Source of the DNA: Streptococcus shenyangsis
GTDB lineage: Bacteria; Bacillota; Bacilli; Lactobacillales; Streptococcaceae
Direction: 5' to 3'
NCBI RefSeq assembly: GCF_006385785.1
Contig: NZ_VFSH01000003.1
Span: forward strand, 124,001 to 188,000
DNA length: 64,000 bases
Positions 41,989-51,943 of this stretch are shown here, in pieces. The translations under genes and the position numbers were made by a program. Below the pieces are notes generated by a model, which worked only from the letters and a program-made list of their open reading frames with translations, was not told where the DNA came from and ran no database searches. Each line of letters begins with the position of its first letter. Position 1 is the stretch's first letter.

Positions 41989-44900
41989 TTATTCTACTGG
42001 TTTTTCTTGATTTCCAGTACTTGTTGTAGATTCTGTTGTTTCCTTTTCTGAAGTTGATTCATCTGGTTTAGAATCTCCTGTGTTGCTTGGTTTGTTTTCC
42101 TCCCTTGCAGTTTCACTGTTAGATTCTGCAGCTGCGTTTGGTTGGCTCTCAGCACTGATCTTATCACCATTTGCTTCAGCATTTGTTGCTGGAGTTGCAT
42201 CTTCACTCGCACTTGATTTTGACTTGATTTCTTGATTCAAGACCAGAATAGCTTTTGTCAATTCAAGTAAAGCAGCTTTATCTTTACTCTTGGCAGAAAG
42301 TTGATCTAGTAGAGCATCCACTTTATCAAAGTCTGCATCAGAACCCTTATTGTTTTCTAAATAAGCGTGAAGTGACATGAGAATATCGTAGAGTTTTTGA
42401 TAGAGTACAAGTGTCTGAGGGTCTTGCTCAGCATTTTCCTTCTCTTGTTGAAGGGCACTAGCGATACGAGTCAAGACATCTTTCGCCTGACTGTTTACTT
42501 CATCCAAGTCTGCATCTGCCTTATTTGTAGCAGCTTTGAGATTTTCTACTTCTTCTGCCAAGGATTGTCTGATACCTTCTTCTTGGATTTGTTCCAAGAG
42601 TTGAGTTGCCTTGCTCAAGAGGCTTTCTACTTCTTCCTTGCTAACATGATTGACATGTTCTTCAGGCATAAAGTCTCCGTACAATTCTTTCAAAAAGCCA
42701 TAAATAGCTGTCTTGGCAGTTTGATTATCAACTTTTTCAGTATCTAGAACTGTCTGACTTGATTTCGCAGTAGTTGGCTGAGCTTTCAAAGCTTCTTCCA
42801 CTTCTTGTTTTGCCTGATAGATGCTTGGGAATAATTTGTTCAATTCTGCTGCCTTAAGGAAGGATTGAGATTGATACAAGGTCCAAGTCAACTGAGCTAC
42901 TTTGTTTCGAAGTTCATCACTCAAACGACCGTCATTTACGTGTTCGTAGAAGTACTTGATGTATTCTACAGTTGTAACACCTGTTCGATCATTAAAGTCT
43001 TGAAGAGCTTGAAGTTGTGATTCAACCGCTGCTAAACCAGCCTCATCTTTAGCCAACTTAGCTTCCTGGAGTCGAACGAGAAGGTCTTTCTTAGGAAGTC
43101 CATAAGAATCTGTATCTAGTGTATTGATTTTATCAATCAAGGCCTGATATTTCTTATCTAGAGCGCTTGTTTTAACAGGCTTGACACTTTCATCAATATG
43201 GATATATTGCTTATCAAAGAGATCCAGTGTTGCAAGATAACCTGCTGTAGAGTTAGTTGCCAGTTTCTTCATGTTTTCAGTAAACTGACCTAAAGCTAAC
43301 TCGATCTGTCTTTGTTCGATAGGTTTGTCTTTATAGATGTTTCTGCTTTCAGCTAGAAGTTGATCTACTTTTGCCAAAACTGCCTTCTCATCAAAAGCTC
43401 CAGGTTGGTAGTTGGATTGTAGAGCTGGAATTTTATTTTTCAAAGCCACTTCATAGCCCTTGGTTTGAACCTTGATGTAGTGATTGTGGTCACCATGAGG
43501 GATCACAAAACTACCATTTTCTACCTGCAAACTATAAGGAGACACACCATCACGTAAGGCAGTCGTATAGAGTTCATTTAAGAAATCAAGTTCTGGATTT
43601 CCAGTTTGAAGAGGAATCCGAACGTGTTCCTTACGAACAGCGTAAGGATGAATATGAGTTGGATCGTAGGCTTGGTCTGGATTTCCAAAGACAAAGAATC
43701 CGTTGGAAATTCTAATAGCTTCAAGTGGCACACCATAGGTCTTAGAAATATAAGCAATTTTTTCTTCATCGCTAGCATCTCTTGAGAAAGACTCTACCGT
43801 TTTAGCAAGAGGTTTTACAAGTTCTGCATCATGATGTGTTTTCAAATGATCCTGAGCTGCCTTAATTTGGTCTGCTGTCAAATCCTTCTTGAAGAAGTAA
43901 TGATTATGGTCACCATGACTCATGATAAATCCTGATTCATCTTCTGCAATAATTCGATTAGCATCAAAGCCGTGACTATCTTCTTCATGTTCCTTATGTG
44001 AAGCACCTGGATTGGTTGGAAGAGATGGCGAAGGTGTTGCTAGACCATTGTTTGAATGAGTCGGTTGTCCAATTTGGTTCGATTTTAGAATGTAATGGAA
44101 ATGATCGCCATGTCTTACAATATAAGCTGTAGCTGTTTCTTCAACGATATCTTTTGGATTAAAGATATAGCCATCAGAAGTTGAAGAGAGTTCCTTACTT
44201 ATCGTTGAAGAAGAAGGATTGTTTGAAAGACTTCCTAGTCTAGACGCTACTTCATGAGGTTTTTCATTTGTAGAGACCGTAGAACCAGTTCCACCGATAG
44301 GCACCATTCTAGCAATCTTTTCTTCTAAAGCAGAGAGCTTGCTGTAAGGAATAAAGTGATAATGGTCGCCATGCGGAATCGCAACTCCATTCGGTGTACG
44401 ACTGACAATCTTAGCAGGGTCAAAGACTAAGCCATCTGATTCACTGTAACGTTGGTCGCTAGGTGAATCATAGAGTTCTTTCAATAGACTTTGGAGATTG
44501 TCAACTTTGCTTTCTGGCTTGCTAGTTGATCCGTGTGCTACAGATTGCGTGTTATTGTCACTAGCCACTGAAGAATAGCTTAACTGACTCGGTTGCGTAT
44601 TTTTGCCCGCTAGATGAGCTTTGGATGCTGCTAATTCACTAGCAGATAAATCACTTTTTGGAATGTAGTGATAGTGACCACCGTGAGGAACGATATAAGC
44701 ATCACCGGTATCTTCGATAATATCAGCTGGATTAAAGACATAACCATCATCTGTCGTATAGCGTCCTTGAGATCTTGCTACAGAAACATCAGAGCTGACC
44801 TTCTCCTTATCTTTGACATGTTCTTGTTTTTGACGGTTGATTTCATCTTTGGTTCGAACATTATCAGCATGAGCTACATCTTTCAAATAGACATAGTATT

Positions 44901-45297
44901 TTCCATCGACCTTGATGATATAACCACCCTTTACCTCGTTGACAATATCTCCATCCTTAAGTTGGTAATTTGGATCCTTCATCAGAAGTTCTTCACTAAA
45001 GAGGGCATCATAAGGAACTTTCCCGTTATAGTAATGATAGTGATCACCGTGTGACGTCACATATCCCTGATCTGTAATCTTAATAACAATTTGCTCGGCC
45101 TGAATTCCTTCTTTTTGGCTAACCTGATCTGGTGTCAGGTTTTCAGTTTTCTGACTTGACTGACTGCCATCCACATAAGAGACACGATTATTGTCCTTAT
45201 CTTCCTGCGAGAGATGCTGATTTAGCGCATAAGCACACAGACTCAAGGACACGATGACAGCTGATCCGACTGCTATATACTTTTTACTGAATTTCAT
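41989..45297 (-). CDS. Polyhistidine-triad (Pht) surface protein, PhtE-like N-terminus
   Basis: Protein of 1102 aa with a signal peptide at 1-25. Six HxxHxH motifs occur: HGDHYHYY, HGGHYHYI, HGDHYHFI, HGDHFHYI, HGDHNHYF and HGDHNHYI. The first ~480 residues read like PhtE (MKFSKKYIAVGSAVIVSLSL start). After the fifth triad the sequence switches to a different, PhtA/B- or S. mitis-type C-half with FGNPDQAYDPTHIHPY and a long helical region, ending in a Thr/Glu/Ser-rich tail. Pht proteins bind and hand over Zn2+ and interact with factor H/C3. Three AdcR boxes lie upstream. Confidence 0.9.
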   Translation of the reverse strand: MKFSKKYIAVGSAVIVSLSLCAYALNQHLSQEDKDNNRVSYVDGSQSSQKTENLTPDQVSQKEGIQAEQIVIKITDQGYVTSHGDHYHYYNGKVPYDALFSEELLMKDPNYQLKDGDIVNEVKGGYIIKVDGKYYVYLKDVAHADNVRTKDEINRQKQEHVKDKEKVSSDVSVARSQGRYTTDDGYVFNPADIIEDTGDAYIVPHGGHYHYIPKSDLSASELAASKAHLAGKNTQPSQLSYSSVASDNNTQSVAHGSTSKPESKVDNLQSLLKELYDSPSDQRYSESDGLVFDPAKIVSRTPNGVAIPHGDHYHFIPYSKLSALEEKIARMVPIGGTGSTVSTNEKPHEVASRLGSLSNNPSSSTISKELSSTSDGYIFNPKDIVEETATAYIVRHGDHFHYILKSNQIGQPTHSNNGLATPSPSLPTNPGASHKEHEEDSHGFDANRIIAEDESGFIMSHGDHNHYFFKKDLTADQIKAAQDHLKTHHDAELVKPLAKTVESFSRDASDEEKIAYISKTYGVPLEAIRISNGFFVFGNPDQAYDPTHIHPYAVRKEHVRIPLQTGNPELDFLNELYTTALRDGVSPYSLQVENGSFVIPHGDHNHYIKVQTKGYEVALKNKIPALQSNYQPGAFDEKAVLAKVDQLLAESRNIYKDKPIEQRQIELALGQFTENMKKLATNSTAGYLATLDLFDKQYIHIDESVKPVKTSALDKKYQALIDKINTLDTDSYGLPKKDLLVRLQEAKLAKDEAGLAAVESQLQALQDFNDRTGVTTVEYIKYFYEHVNDGRLSDELRNKVAQLTWTLYQSQSFLKAAELNKLFPSIYQAKQEVEEALKAQPTTAKSSQTVLDTEKVDNQTAKTAIYGFLKELYGDFMPEEHVNHVSKEEVESLLSKATQLLEQIQEEGIRQSLAEEVENLKAATNKADADLDEVNSQAKDVLTRIASALQQEKENAEQDPQTLVLYQKLYDILMSLHAYLENNKGSDADFDKVDALLDQLSAKSKDKAALLELTKAILVLNQEIKSKSSASEDATPATNAEANGDKISAESQPNAAAESNSETAREENKPSNTGDSKPDESTSEKETTESTTSTGNQEKPVE

Positions 45298-45365
45298 AAA
45301 TTCCTCATTTCAATAAATGATGAAGCTTTTTCTTAACTTCTTTTTCTCGGTTAAACAGTTTTTTC

Positions 45366-45401
45366 TAAACTGGTTATTTAACCAATTAATTAACCAGTAA
45401 A
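45366..45401 (-). promoter_or_regulatory. Three contiguous AdcR-box-like 12-mers
   Basis: TAAACTGGTTAT, TTAACCAATTAA and TTAACCAGTAAA follow one another without gaps. Against the AdcR consensus TTAACYRGTTAA they have 2, 1 and 1 mismatches. They lie 70-105 nt before the pht ATG, fitting Zn-dependent repression. Confidence 0.75.
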
Positions 45402-45459
45402 TAGTTTACCTTTTTTAAGTTTATCTGTCAAGATTTTTATATCATTTTAAAAAATAAAA

Positions 45460-45478
45460 GCCAGTATTGCTACTGACT
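45460..45478 (-). terminator. Terminator after phtD
   Basis: Minus strand AGTCAGTA / TACTGGCT stem with a 4-nt loop, followed by TTTTATTTT. Confidence 0.65.
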
Positions 45479-45539
45479 CTTACATCATTTTGATTTAATA
45501 GGATAAACTTATGCTTCTGGTTTCGTCGTTACTGACTCA

Positions 45540-48500
45540 CTACCTTTTTAACAAAGCAAGTAATTTTTCTGCTTCTGCCATGATACCATTATTATCCATG
45601 GTTTGAAGACTCAAGTTATTTCGTAAACCAGCTAGGGTTTCTGTCGCATTGGCTTTCAAACCAGCATCCGTTACTTTATCAAGTAAAGTTTCTACTTCTT
45701 TAAGCTTGGCTTCTACTTTTTCAGTCTCTACTTGAGGGACTTCATCTTCGTCTGTTTTATCTTTAGACTCCTCCGCTGTCTCTTCTTCATCAGTACTCGG
45801 TTTATAAAGATTATCTACTGAAGGATTTAAAGCAGCGTGATTCTCTTTTTCATCAGATTCAGGGCGAGTTGGCTCACTTACTTCATCATGTTCCTTATTT
45901 TCATTATGTTTACCGTCTTGGTCTGCCTTATTTTTACGAACATGGTCGCTGGCATTTCCCCAACCATTATCTGAGTGAGGACGTTCTTCAGGATGTTCAA
46001 CATAATATTTTACAGTCGCAAAGAGATCCTCAAGGCTATAACCCTTAGGTGCTTCATAGAGTCCTTCGTCAAACCAACCAAATTTAATATTATGGTAATG
46101 GTCGTAATGAGGTATAATTAAGCTACCATTTTTAACTTCAACAGTATGTTGTAGATTGTAAGGAATATGATCAAGTGGGACCTTCTTAGCTGCTTTCACT
46201 TTATTATAGATTGCTTCTACTCCTTTAACCTCAGTATTTCCTGAACCCTGATTCTCTGTTGAAGGAGGTGTCAAACCTTTCTCTTTAGCATAAGCCTGGG
46301 CTGCCACTCTTTCAGCTTCAGACAAGCTCTCTTTCTTAATCCAGTGACTATGGCTCATATGTGGAGTTACATAAGCATCTCCCTCATCACTGGTAATATC
46401 ACGAATGTCAAAGATATAGCCATCTTCTGTTGTATACTTACCTGCTAATTTCGCTAATTTAATTTCATCGTCTGTATAAGCAATTTGAGAATTTGGCTTA
46501 CCAAGACGTTCTGGATGGGTAATTGGTGCTAGGAATGCCAATAAATCATCTACCAATTTTCCTTTATTAGAAGATTCATCATTCAAGCGCTCTGCTAATT
46601 TGTCTAAGGCTTGGAAATCAGAAGTACGACCCTTATTTTCATACAAGGCTTTATGAGCCTCGGCCAATAAATTATATGCTTTATCATAAAATTCTTGGTC
46701 ACGAGGAGCGACATTTTCTTTCTTCGCAACTAGGGCATGTGTCTCTTGAGTTTTCTTAGACAAGAGATTTTCAATAGCGTCAACCTTATCCTTAGCCAAG
46801 TCTTTAGCTAGAACATAACGACTGACTCCCTTATCCTCGAAAATATAACCGTCGCCAACTTTTCTAACAACCTGATTGACATCAAGTTCAGTCGGTTTAT
46901 TTTCCACTGGTGCTAGAGGTTTGGTAGTAGGAGCTGGTTTCAGAGGAGTAACACTTGGCAAGACACCGCCATTTTGTCCCTTAACAACTATCATACGAGC
47001 CAATTTTTCTTCCAGCGGTGACATTTGTGAATAAGGAATAAAGTGATAATGGTCTCCATGAGGCACTGCAACACCGTTAGCTGTACGTTTGATAATTTGT
47101 GCCGGATCAAAGACTAAGCCATCCGATTCCACATGTCGTTCTGACAAAGGTTTGGCATACAATTCACGTAAAAGTGTTGGAATATCTTCCCCTTGATTTT
47201 GATGATAAGTTGGAGTGACAGTCAGATTAGGAGTCTCTGGCAAACTTGGTTGAGTTGGTTTAGCATTATCACTACTTGGTTTACTTGAACTTATAGCAGA
47301 ATGTGAGCCCTGTTTACCATTCCAATAAGCTTGAGCAGCAGCTAATTCTCCTGCTGACAAATCACTCTTAGGAATATAGTGGAAATGATTGCCGTGAGGG
47401 ACAACAAAAGCATCACCTGTATCTTCAATCACATCTGTCGGATTAAAGACATACCCATCATCCGTTGTATAGGCGCCTCCAGTTCCTCGATTTGGTGCCT
47501 GCGTATTGAGATTAAAGTTTGGTTTAATCGTTGAACTTGGTGTTGAACTTGTTTTCTCAGGGCTACTTGGCTTCGTATTATCAGAATGACTTTGAACTGG
47601 CTGACCTCCAATTGGCAGATTTCGAGCCAATTTTTCTTCCAAGGCAGACATTTGTGAATAAGGAATGAAATGGAAATGATCTCCGTGAGGAACTGCCACA
47701 CCATTGGCAGTACGTTTTGTAATCTGTGCCGGGTCAAATACCAATCCATCAGACTCCACATGACGTTGGCTAAGTGGCAAGGCGTACAATTCTTGAAGGA
47801 GACTAGCTAAATCCTCATTTTGACTCTCAGGAGCTTTGGCAGAATCTTGAGAAGCCTCAGATGGACTCGTTCTCATACTAAATCTTCTTTCAGCTCTGCT
47901 TGAACGGTATTCAACCGTACTTAATTGACCGCCTTTTCCAGATAAGAAGGCTTGGGCAGCGGCTAATTCACTAGCAGACAAGTCACTTTTAGGAATATAG
48001 TGGAAGTGATTGCCATGAGGTACGATATAGGCATCACCCGTATCTTCGATGATATCAGATGCATTGAAGATATACCCATCATCCGTTGTATAACGTCCTT
48101 GAGCTCTGGCTGCAGCAACAGCATTATCTGTGCTTGCATTATGATTATGACTATGTTCCTGCTTCTGACGTTTAATCTCTTCTTTTGTACGAATATTGTC
48201 CGCATGAGCCGCATCTTTAAGGTAAACATAGTATTTCCCGTCTACCTTAATCACATAGCCACCCTTGATTTCATTGACAATGTCTGAATCCTTCAACTGA
48301 TAATTCGGATCTTTCATGAGGAGTTCTTCACTGATGATGGCATCATAAGGAACCTTCCCATTATAGTAATGATAATGGTCTCCATGAGAGGTCACATAGC
48401 CTTGATCCGTAATCTTGATAACAATTTGTTCGGCGTTGATTCCCTCTCTTTTACTGACTTCATCTGGTGTCAAATTTTCTGCCTTTTGACCAGCCTGATC

Positions 48501-48632
48501 ACCATCTATATAAGCAACTCGATTCGAATCTTTCTTAACTTGTCCAGCTTGGTAACGACCAAGCTCGTAGGAACAAACACTTAGGGCAAGAACTGCCACT
48601 GAACCTGCTACATATTTTTTATTGATTTTCAT
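45540..48632 (-). CDS. phtD: Polyhistidine-triad protein PhtD, long variant with duplicated triad block
   Basis: Surface zinc-binding protein of 1030 aa; PhtD of common pneumococci, as I recall, is about 840. Signal peptide MKINKKYVAGSVAVLALSV. Seven triad sites occur: HGDHYHYY, HGNHFHYI, HGDHFHFI, HGNHFHYI, HGDHYHFI, HMSHSHWI and HYDHYHNI. The pair around residues 180-350 (YTTDDGYIF...HGNHFHYIPKS, then VESDGLVF...HGDHFHFIPYS) is repeated at about 380-550, explaining the extra length. The C-terminus NNLSLQTMDNNGIMAEAEKLLALL is PhtD-like. It begins 7 nt after adcAII, one operon, so zinc capture by AdcAII and PhtD is coordinated. Confidence 0.93.
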   Translation of the reverse strand: MKINKKYVAGSVAVLALSVCSYELGRYQAGQVKKDSNRVAYIDGDQAGQKAENLTPDEVSKREGINAEQIVIKITDQGYVTSHGDHYHYYNGKVPYDAIISEELLMKDPNYQLKDSDIVNEIKGGYVIKVDGKYYVYLKDAAHADNIRTKEEIKRQKQEHSHNHNASTDNAVAAARAQGRYTTDDGYIFNASDIIEDTGDAYIVPHGNHFHYIPKSDLSASELAAAQAFLSGKGGQLSTVEYRSSRAERRFSMRTSPSEASQDSAKAPESQNEDLASLLQELYALPLSQRHVESDGLVFDPAQITKRTANGVAVPHGDHFHFIPYSQMSALEEKLARNLPIGGQPVQSHSDNTKPSSPEKTSSTPSSTIKPNFNLNTQAPNRGTGGAYTTDDGYVFNPTDVIEDTGDAFVVPHGNHFHYIPKSDLSAGELAAAQAYWNGKQGSHSAISSSKPSSDNAKPTQPSLPETPNLTVTPTYHQNQGEDIPTLLRELYAKPLSERHVESDGLVFDPAQIIKRTANGVAVPHGDHYHFIPYSQMSPLEEKLARMIVVKGQNGGVLPSVTPLKPAPTTKPLAPVENKPTELDVNQVVRKVGDGYIFEDKGVSRYVLAKDLAKDKVDAIENLLSKKTQETHALVAKKENVAPRDQEFYDKAYNLLAEAHKALYENKGRTSDFQALDKLAERLNDESSNKGKLVDDLLAFLAPITHPERLGKPNSQIAYTDDEIKLAKLAGKYTTEDGYIFDIRDITSDEGDAYVTPHMSHSHWIKKESLSEAERVAAQAYAKEKGLTPPSTENQGSGNTEVKGVEAIYNKVKAAKKVPLDHIPYNLQHTVEVKNGSLIIPHYDHYHNIKFGWFDEGLYEAPKGYSLEDLFATVKYYVEHPEERPHSDNGWGNASDHVRKNKADQDGKHNENKEHDEVSEPTRPESDEKENHAALNPSVDNLYKPSTDEEETAEESKDKTDEDEVPQVETEKVEAKLKEVETLLDKVTDAGLKANATETLAGLRNNLSLQTMDNNGIMAEAEKLLALLKR

Positions 48633-48639
48633 TCTTTCC

Positions 48640-49557
48640 TCATTTCAATTCTTCTGCTAGAACACTCATATTTTCTTCAAGATTTTCTAGATAAGTCTTG
48701 TCATTTTGTGGGTCAGCCTCTAAAGGATTCAGAGTTTTAAGACCCACACCTGTTGATTTGACAAGAGTTTCAGCTACTTTTGAAGAAGCGTTACTTTCTG
48801 TAAAAATCGTTTTAACCTTATATGTTTTAACAAATTCCTGAATTTCAGTTAGTTGTCTTGGACTTGGTTCTTGTTCAGGAGAGATACCTGCAATACCCAA
48901 TTGATTAAGTCCAAATCGCTTAGCTAGATAAGAAAAGGCTGTATGTTGTGTTACAAAGGTTTTCTGACTCGCTTTTTCAAATTTAGGTTGGAATTTCTTA
49001 GTCAATTCCTGAGCTTTTTTGATAAAGGCTTGCGCATTTTTCTGGTAAGTTTCTTTATGCTCACTATCCACCTCTGAAAGTTTGTCAGCGATAATTTGCG
49101 CTTCTTCGCCAGCTTTTTCTGGATCTAGCCATGTGTGAGGGTCATAGAGCGTTTTTTCATCAACTCCATCCCCTGCTTCCACATCTTCTAGCCCTGGGAC
49201 GCGGTCTAAAGTCATTCCCTCTGAAGCCTCTAAAACCTTGACTTTAGATTTTTTTAGATTGGGATCTAAACTTCCTGCCCAAGATTCGAGCGTATGAGAA
49301 TGATAAACAAAGACGTCTGCATCATAGATGGCCGCGATGTCATTTGCTGAAGGTTCAAAGGAGTGAATCCCACTACTTGACTGAATCATCCGAACATCAT
49401 TCAAATCACCAGATATCTCTTTAACCATAGAGTAGATAGGATAAAAACTGGTCACAATTTTCATCCCTTTTCCTGTTTGGCTTTCCTTTTGACCACAAGC
49501 CCCTAAACACAAAAGAAAGACACTTAACAATACTAAAAATAAACTTTGTTTTTTCAT
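48640..49557 (-). CDS. adcAII: Zinc-binding lipoprotein AdcAII (Lmb)
   Basis: Lipoprotein of 305 aa that binds Zn2+ for the AdcBC importer. Lipobox LCLGACG with Cys at about 20. The cluster-A1 SBP ligands are HSFEPS, YHSHT, FVTQHTAF and a late Glu/Asp in TIFTES. There is no His-rich loop of the AdcA type, which identifies AdcAII. First gene of the adcAII-phtD operon; an AdcR box lies just upstream (49580). Confidence 0.95.
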   Translation of the reverse strand: MKKQSLFLVLLSVFLLCLGACGQKESQTGKGMKIVTSFYPIYSMVKEISGDLNDVRMIQSSSGIHSFEPSANDIAAIYDADVFVYHSHTLESWAGSLDPNLKKSKVKVLEASEGMTLDRVPGLEDVEAGDGVDEKTLYDPHTWLDPEKAGEEAQIIADKLSEVDSEHKETYQKNAQAFIKKAQELTKKFQPKFEKASQKTFVTQHTAFSYLAKRFGLNQLGIAGISPEQEPSPRQLTEIQEFVKTYKVKTIFTESNASSKVAETLVKSTGVGLKTLNPLEADPQNDKTYLENLEENMSVLAEELK

Positions 49558-49579
49558 GGATAACCCCTTAACTATTTAA

Positions 49580-49591
49580 TTAACTGGTAAA
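49580..49591 (-). promoter_or_regulatory. AdcR box upstream of adcAII
   Basis: TTAACTGGTAAA: one mismatch to TTAACYRGTTAA, 22 nt before the adcAII ATG. Confidence 0.75.
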
Positions 49592-49701
49592 CAGTCTACT
49601 CCTAAAAATTTAATCTGTCAAGCTATTTTTAGAAAAATTTTGAAATTTCTTTCACATATAAAAATCTGCTGAGTTTCAACAACTCAACAGATTCTCACTT
49701 T

Positions 49702-49855
49702 ATATACTCAATGAAAATCAAAGAGCAAATTAGGAGGCTAGCCGTAGGTTGCTCAAAACACTGTTTTGAGGTTGTAGATAAGACTGACGAAGTCAGTCAC
49801 ATATATACGGCAAGGCGAAGCTGACGTGGTTTGAAGAGATTTTCGAAGAGTATTA
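49702..49855. repeat. BOX element (A-B-C, single B)
   Basis: Same structure as the copy at 35633 (TATACTCAATGAAAATCAAAG to TTTTCGAAGAGTATTA). Its right end overlaps the stop codon of the permease gene (TAA at 49853-49855). Confidence 0.93.
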
Positions 49856-51244
49856 TTCTTCTATGGTAGAATGTTTATAGCCATAAGTAAAATAAATAAT
49901 ACTTCCTATCAACAAAGCAATGAGGAAAGCAACCCAGGTTTCCACATTATACTGCAACATAAATGATAGACAAATAATGATTGATAAAATCGGTAATAAG
50001 GGTACCAAGGGTGTTTTAAATTCTCCAGATTTGGGCATCCCCTTTTCTTTCCGTAAACGAATCAGGCCGTAAGCTAGCATAATCAAGTAGGCTAGGGTAC
50101 AAATATTTAAGAAAGCTGCAATACTAGCTAGTGGGAACATTCCTGCTGCTACTGCTGAAGCTAGACCTGTCAAGATAGTAGCATTTTTGGGTACCTTACT
50201 TGTCTTGGTTAGTTCTTTAAATACAGCAGGCATTAATCCGTCACGTGCTAAACTGTAAATCATACGTGATAGGGCATAGGTCATCGAGATACAAACCGTA
50301 ATCAAGGTCAAGATAGCCACTAATGACACATAGTTAGCTGCCCAACCAATCCCAACGCTACGAAGAGCAAAGGCAACGGCATCGTCGACATTTAGATGAC
50401 TATAGTGAACCACACCAGTCAAGACAAGCGTCACCAAGGCATAAAGAATGGTTACGATAGAAAGCGATAAGACAATTCCTCTAGGAATATTTTTTTGAGG
50501 AGTCTTAACTTCATCTACAGCCATAGAGATGGATTCGAAGCCTAAAAATCCAAAGAACATCAAGGAGGCACCAGCCATAATACCAGTACTAGCGCCATAT
50601 ATTTGTCCAAAACCATAAGGAGCAAAATTGCTCCAATTATCAAGTTTGATATGCCAAATTCCTACTAAAACAAAGAGAGCTAAAGCGGAAAATTTCAAAA
50701 TAACTAAAATAGAATTAAATCGTAAAGCTGCTTTAGCATTGAGTAAAACAAGCGATGTCACTAAGGCCAATACAAGAATAGGTAATAAATCAACCAACGT
50801 CCCTGCTTGAGGATTAAAGGTACCATTTAAAGCACGAGGAAGGGCTATCCCGTATTGAGAGAGCAAGCCTTTAAAATAAGCTGCCCAACCCGAAGCCACA
50901 CCAGATATGGCTGTCATGAACTCCATCATGGTTAACCAGCCAGCCAACCAAGCTGGAAATTCTCCTAAAATAGCATATAGATAACTGTAGGCACCACCCG
51001 TAGCAGGTACTCGTGAAGCGAATTCTGCAAAAAAGAGAGCTGATAATCCCACACACAAGGCAGAAATAACAATTGAAATCACTAGCGCTGGACCAGCAAG
51101 TGTTGCAGCTGCAGTACCTGTAATTGTAAAGACGCCTGTCCCTACCATGGCTCCGATACCCAGCAAAATCAAATCCCATAACTTCAAATGCCTGTGCATC
51201 TCCGTTTTATCCAAACTTACATTCTTTGTTCTAAATATATTCAT
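49853..51244 (-). CDS. APC-family amino acid permease
   Basis: Membrane protein of 463 aa with about 12 helices. The N-terminal LILLGIGAMVGTGVFTITGTAA is the conserved APC substrate-binding glycine segment; FFGFLGFESISMAVDEVKTPQKNIPRGI is typical of the cationic amino acid (CAT/YfnA-like) branch. I use the ATG at 51244 with GGAGAG upstream; a TTG four codons earlier is less likely. The C-terminal stop lies in a BOX element. Substrate unproven. Confidence 0.9.
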   Translation of the reverse strand: MNIFRTKNVSLDKTEMHRHLKLWDLILLGIGAMVGTGVFTITGTAAATLAGPALVISIVISALCVGLSALFFAEFASRVPATGGAYSYLYAILGEFPAWLAGWLTMMEFMTAISGVASGWAAYFKGLLSQYGIALPRALNGTFNPQAGTLVDLLPILVLALVTSLVLLNAKAALRFNSILVILKFSALALFVLVGIWHIKLDNWSNFAPYGFGQIYGASTGIMAGASLMFFGFLGFESISMAVDEVKTPQKNIPRGIVLSLSIVTILYALVTLVLTGVVHYSHLNVDDAVAFALRSVGIGWAANYVSLVAILTLITVCISMTYALSRMIYSLARDGLMPAVFKELTKTSKVPKNATILTGLASAVAAGMFPLASIAAFLNICTLAYLIMLAYGLIRLRKEKGMPKSGEFKTPLVPLLPILSIIICLSFMLQYNVETWVAFLIALLIGSIIYFTYGYKHSTIEE

Positions 51245-51365
51245 ATTTCTCTCCAAAATAAAATGATGATTCTATTTTACCATAAATATAGGAGATTTGT
51301 GAATATTTATAAAATGTTTTTCTAAAAAAATCTGACTACATACTGTAATCAGATTTTTATCTATT

Positions 51366-51932
51366 CTAGTTCATTTCTTTAAATGCTGCTTCTGCATCCG
51401 CGTTGCTGATAACACCAAATTGAATCTTTCCAATCTTTCCTTGACTATCAATCAGGTATTCTGTAGGAATGCTTCGAATTTGATAAGCTTGGAAGGTAGT
51501 TGCTTTGGTATCATAAAGTACTGGGATATCCTTATAACCTTGATCTTGGAACCATTGTGGGAATTGCTCAACAGTTTTTTCACCTTGAATTCCTGGTGCA
51601 ATGACACTAAGAATTTCGAAATCGCGATCTGGTTTTGCAGCCAATTCCATCAACTCAGGCATACTTTTCTTACATGGACCACACCATGAAGCCCAAAACT
51701 TCAAGTAGACTTTTTTACCCTTATAATCAGATAACTTAACTTCTTTACCATCCATGGATTGCAAGGTGAAGTCTGGAGCATCTTTTCCAACAGCAATTTG
51801 TTGTACGGACGTTTGTTGTTGCTGTTTTGGGGATTGTTGTGGAGCTTGAGTTTTTTTAGTCTCTTCCTCACCACAGGCCATCAATACAACTAATGACAGA
51901 AGGCTTAAACCAGCAAACATTATTTTTTTCAT
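51366..51932 (-). CDS. etrx2: Surface thioredoxin lipoprotein Etrx2 (TlpA-like)
   Basis: Lipoprotein of 188 aa: signal MKKIMFAGLSLLSLVVLMAC with lipobox LMAC, then a linker rich in Gln/Lys, and a thioredoxin fold with the active site WCGPC in FWASWCGPCKKSMPE. It takes electrons from CcdA2, encoded directly upstream (11-nt gap), and reduces surface substrates such as methionine sulfoxide reductase MsrAB2 in pneumococcus (family knowledge). Confidence 0.93.
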   Translation of the reverse strand: MKKIMFAGLSLLSLVVLMACGEEETKKTQAPQQSPKQQQQTSVQQIAVGKDAPDFTLQSMDGKEVKLSDYKGKKVYLKFWASWCGPCKKSMPELMELAAKPDRDFEILSVIAPGIQGEKTVEQFPQWFQDQGYKDIPVLYDTKATTFQAYQIRSIPTEYLIDSQGKIGKIQFGVISNADAEAAFKEMN

Positions 51933-51943
51933 CTTTTTCTCCT

